From JBOGHU01 sp050742255 (lineage in GTDB: Bacteria; Actinomycetota; Acidimicrobiia; Acidimicrobiales; CADCSY01): 12,124 nt of DNA. Shown piece by piece: positions 12,077-12,124 of the stretch (positions within the stretch are counted from its first letter, which is position 1; each line of letters opens with the position of its first letter). The notes beneath the pieces are model-generated. The model ran no database searches and was not told where the DNA came from. It saw nothing but the letters and a program-made list of their open reading frames with translations. Location of the stretch: positions 1 through 12,124 of the forward strand of contig JBOGHU010000068.1 in assembly GCA_050742255.1 (NCBI GenBank). Reading direction: 5' to 3'. The translations under genes were made by a program, and so were the position numbers.

Positions 12077-12124
12077 CAGCTCGCCGGCCCGGGTCTCCGG
12101 TCGCTCCACGTCGCCCACCGACGT
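12077..12124. other. Right edge, nothing assigned
   Basis: These 48 bases follow the last stop codon. I see no coding signal, promoter or convincing hairpin that can be assigned before the window ends. Confidence 0.5.

Noticed and set aside
12077..12124. A minus-strand gene entering from the right edge
   Set aside because: No minus-strand frame has a stop in this short stretch that would mark a gene end, and the only long open frame simply shadows the last plus-strand gene.

Overview
The window is a GC-rich actinobacterial chromosome segment packed with genes and almost no filler. Base composition is very high in G+C, GTG starts are common, and TANNNT boxes stand 6-10 bases before several start codons, as in leaderless actinobacterial transcription. 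The gene order gcvH - garA-like FHA gene - MerR - (hpt) - bifunctional nuclease - MerR matches the Mycobacterium tuberculosis Rv1826-Rv1830 neighbourhood, with one extra gene. A deep-branching actinobacterium such as a member of the Acidimicrobiia is my best guess. It rests on composition and gene style, not on a marker gene.

Left part (1-4838). A minus-strand pair reads nfo (endonuclease IV) and then the start of a winged-helix protein related to AlkZ/YcaQ DNA glycosylases, cut by the window edge. The pair looks like a base-excision-repair unit. The partial gene contains a 30-bp tandem repeat with runs of seven G. Divergent from nfo is a secreted serine hydrolase of the CocE/NonD (X-Pro dipeptidyl-peptidase-like) family. 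It is followed by a PEBP/Raf-kinase-inhibitor-like protein, which converges on a 91-residue protein of unknown function. A LysR regulator lies upstream of that small gene on the same strand.

Middle (4985-8124). A CDP-alcohol phosphatidyltransferase (cardiolipin or phosphatidylglycerol-phosphate synthase) overlaps by four bases a long protein. That protein fuses a sugar-1-phosphate nucleotidyltransferase and a left-handed beta-helix to a phosphomannomutase-like half. The four signature loops of the mutase half are all altered, so the half probably keeps the fold but not the chemistry.

Right part (8181-12076). A leaderless promoter starts gcvH, followed closely by a zinc-ribbon/FHA protein with a GarA-like FHA domain, an FtsR-like MerR protein and hypoxanthine phosphoribosyltransferase. 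A second leaderless promoter drives the bifunctional nuclease. A third promoter, with near-consensus -35 and -10 boxes and an inverted repeat lying over the -10 and start site, drives a second MerR regulator. A small PD-(D/E)XK-like protein follows it.

Most of this is conserved housekeeping and regulation. I see no phage, transposon, CRISPR array, RNA gene or defence island. The most informative oddities are the degenerate mutase half, the orphan nuclease-like gene near hpt, the operator/promoter before the last MerR gene and the zinc ribbon on the GarA homologue. No stretch longer than about 150 bases lacks a gene.
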